Source: Eggerthellaceae bacterium
GTDB lineage: Bacteria; Actinomycetota; Coriobacteriia; Coriobacteriales; Eggerthellaceae
Length of the DNA: 23,417 bases
Assembly (NCBI GenBank): GCA_017559045.1
Contig: JAFYTB010000086.1
Coordinates: 1 to 23,417 of the forward strand
Reading direction: 5' to 3'
This document shows positions 23,338-23,417 of this stretch, piece after piece. The notes under the pieces were generated by a model that saw only the letters and a list, made by a program, of their open reading frames with translations, was not told the origin of the DNA and ran no database searches. The position numbers and the translations under genes are program-made. The stretch's first letter is position 1, and each line of letters opens with the position of its first letter.

Positions 23338-23417
23338 AAGTGAGCTGACTTAATGGGTCGGTCTATAAAGCCGACTATTCGAACAGGCTTCCCCGATAGG
23401 ATCTGCTTTTATCCGCA

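Noticed and set aside
23409..23417. TTATCCGCA at the window edge resembling a DnaA box
   Set aside because: One mismatch, isolated, and more than 10 kb from the proposed origin.

Overview
The window is the replication-origin neighbourhood of a bacterial chromosome. Gene content and order (rpmH-rnpA-yidD-yidC-jag, rsmG-parA-parB, dnaA, dnaN-recF, gyrB-gyrA, tRNA-Ile, tRNA-Ala) are those of a Gram-positive oriC region. The moderate GC content, an alanine at the GyrA quinolone position, and the gyrA/tRNA-Ile/tRNA-Ala succession fit an actinobacterial lineage. My best guess is class Coriobacteriia, by inference only; no rRNA gene is present to fix it.

Layout. 1-1778 (minus) is the N-terminal part of a DinG-type exonuclease/helicase cut by the window edge. 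1850-3559 (plus) holds an unrecognised tail-anchored protein gene and rlmN. 3676-6527 (minus) is rsmG-parA-parB. 6735-8924 (minus) is rpmH-rnpA-yidD-yidC-jag. 8925-9501 is a long non-coding stretch with the rpmH promoter, an AT-rich patch, a perfect palindrome and a structured inverted repeat. 9502-12020 (minus) holds dnaA preceded by a GHKL-ATPase/winged-helix regulator gene. 12021-12713 is the most probable oriC, with DnaA-box-like 9-mers including two adjacent perfect ones. 12714-19735 (plus) is dnaN, recF, gyrB, gyrA. Beyond are a DUF151 nuclease (minus), tRNA-Ile and tRNA-Ala (plus), a PaaI-type thioesterase (plus), a TraX-family membrane protein (minus) and a CPBP-family membrane protease (plus).

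How it works together. The core genes diverge from 12021-12713, so leftward genes are mostly on the minus strand and rightward genes on the plus strand. dnaA lies on the left arm, inverted relative to the usual dnaA-dnaN tandem. Six perfect parS sites (tgtttcacgtgaaaca) lie between 960 and 6602 and a 14/16 relative lies at 22563, so ParA/ParB should load on the origin's left flank. Two parS sites lie inside coding sequence (dinG and parB), one forms the stem of a terminator, and one overlaps the likely parA promoter.

The least described parts are the GHKL-winged-helix gene upstream of dnaA, the embedding of parS in other signals, the inverted dnaA arrangement, and the tail-anchored orphan beside dinG.
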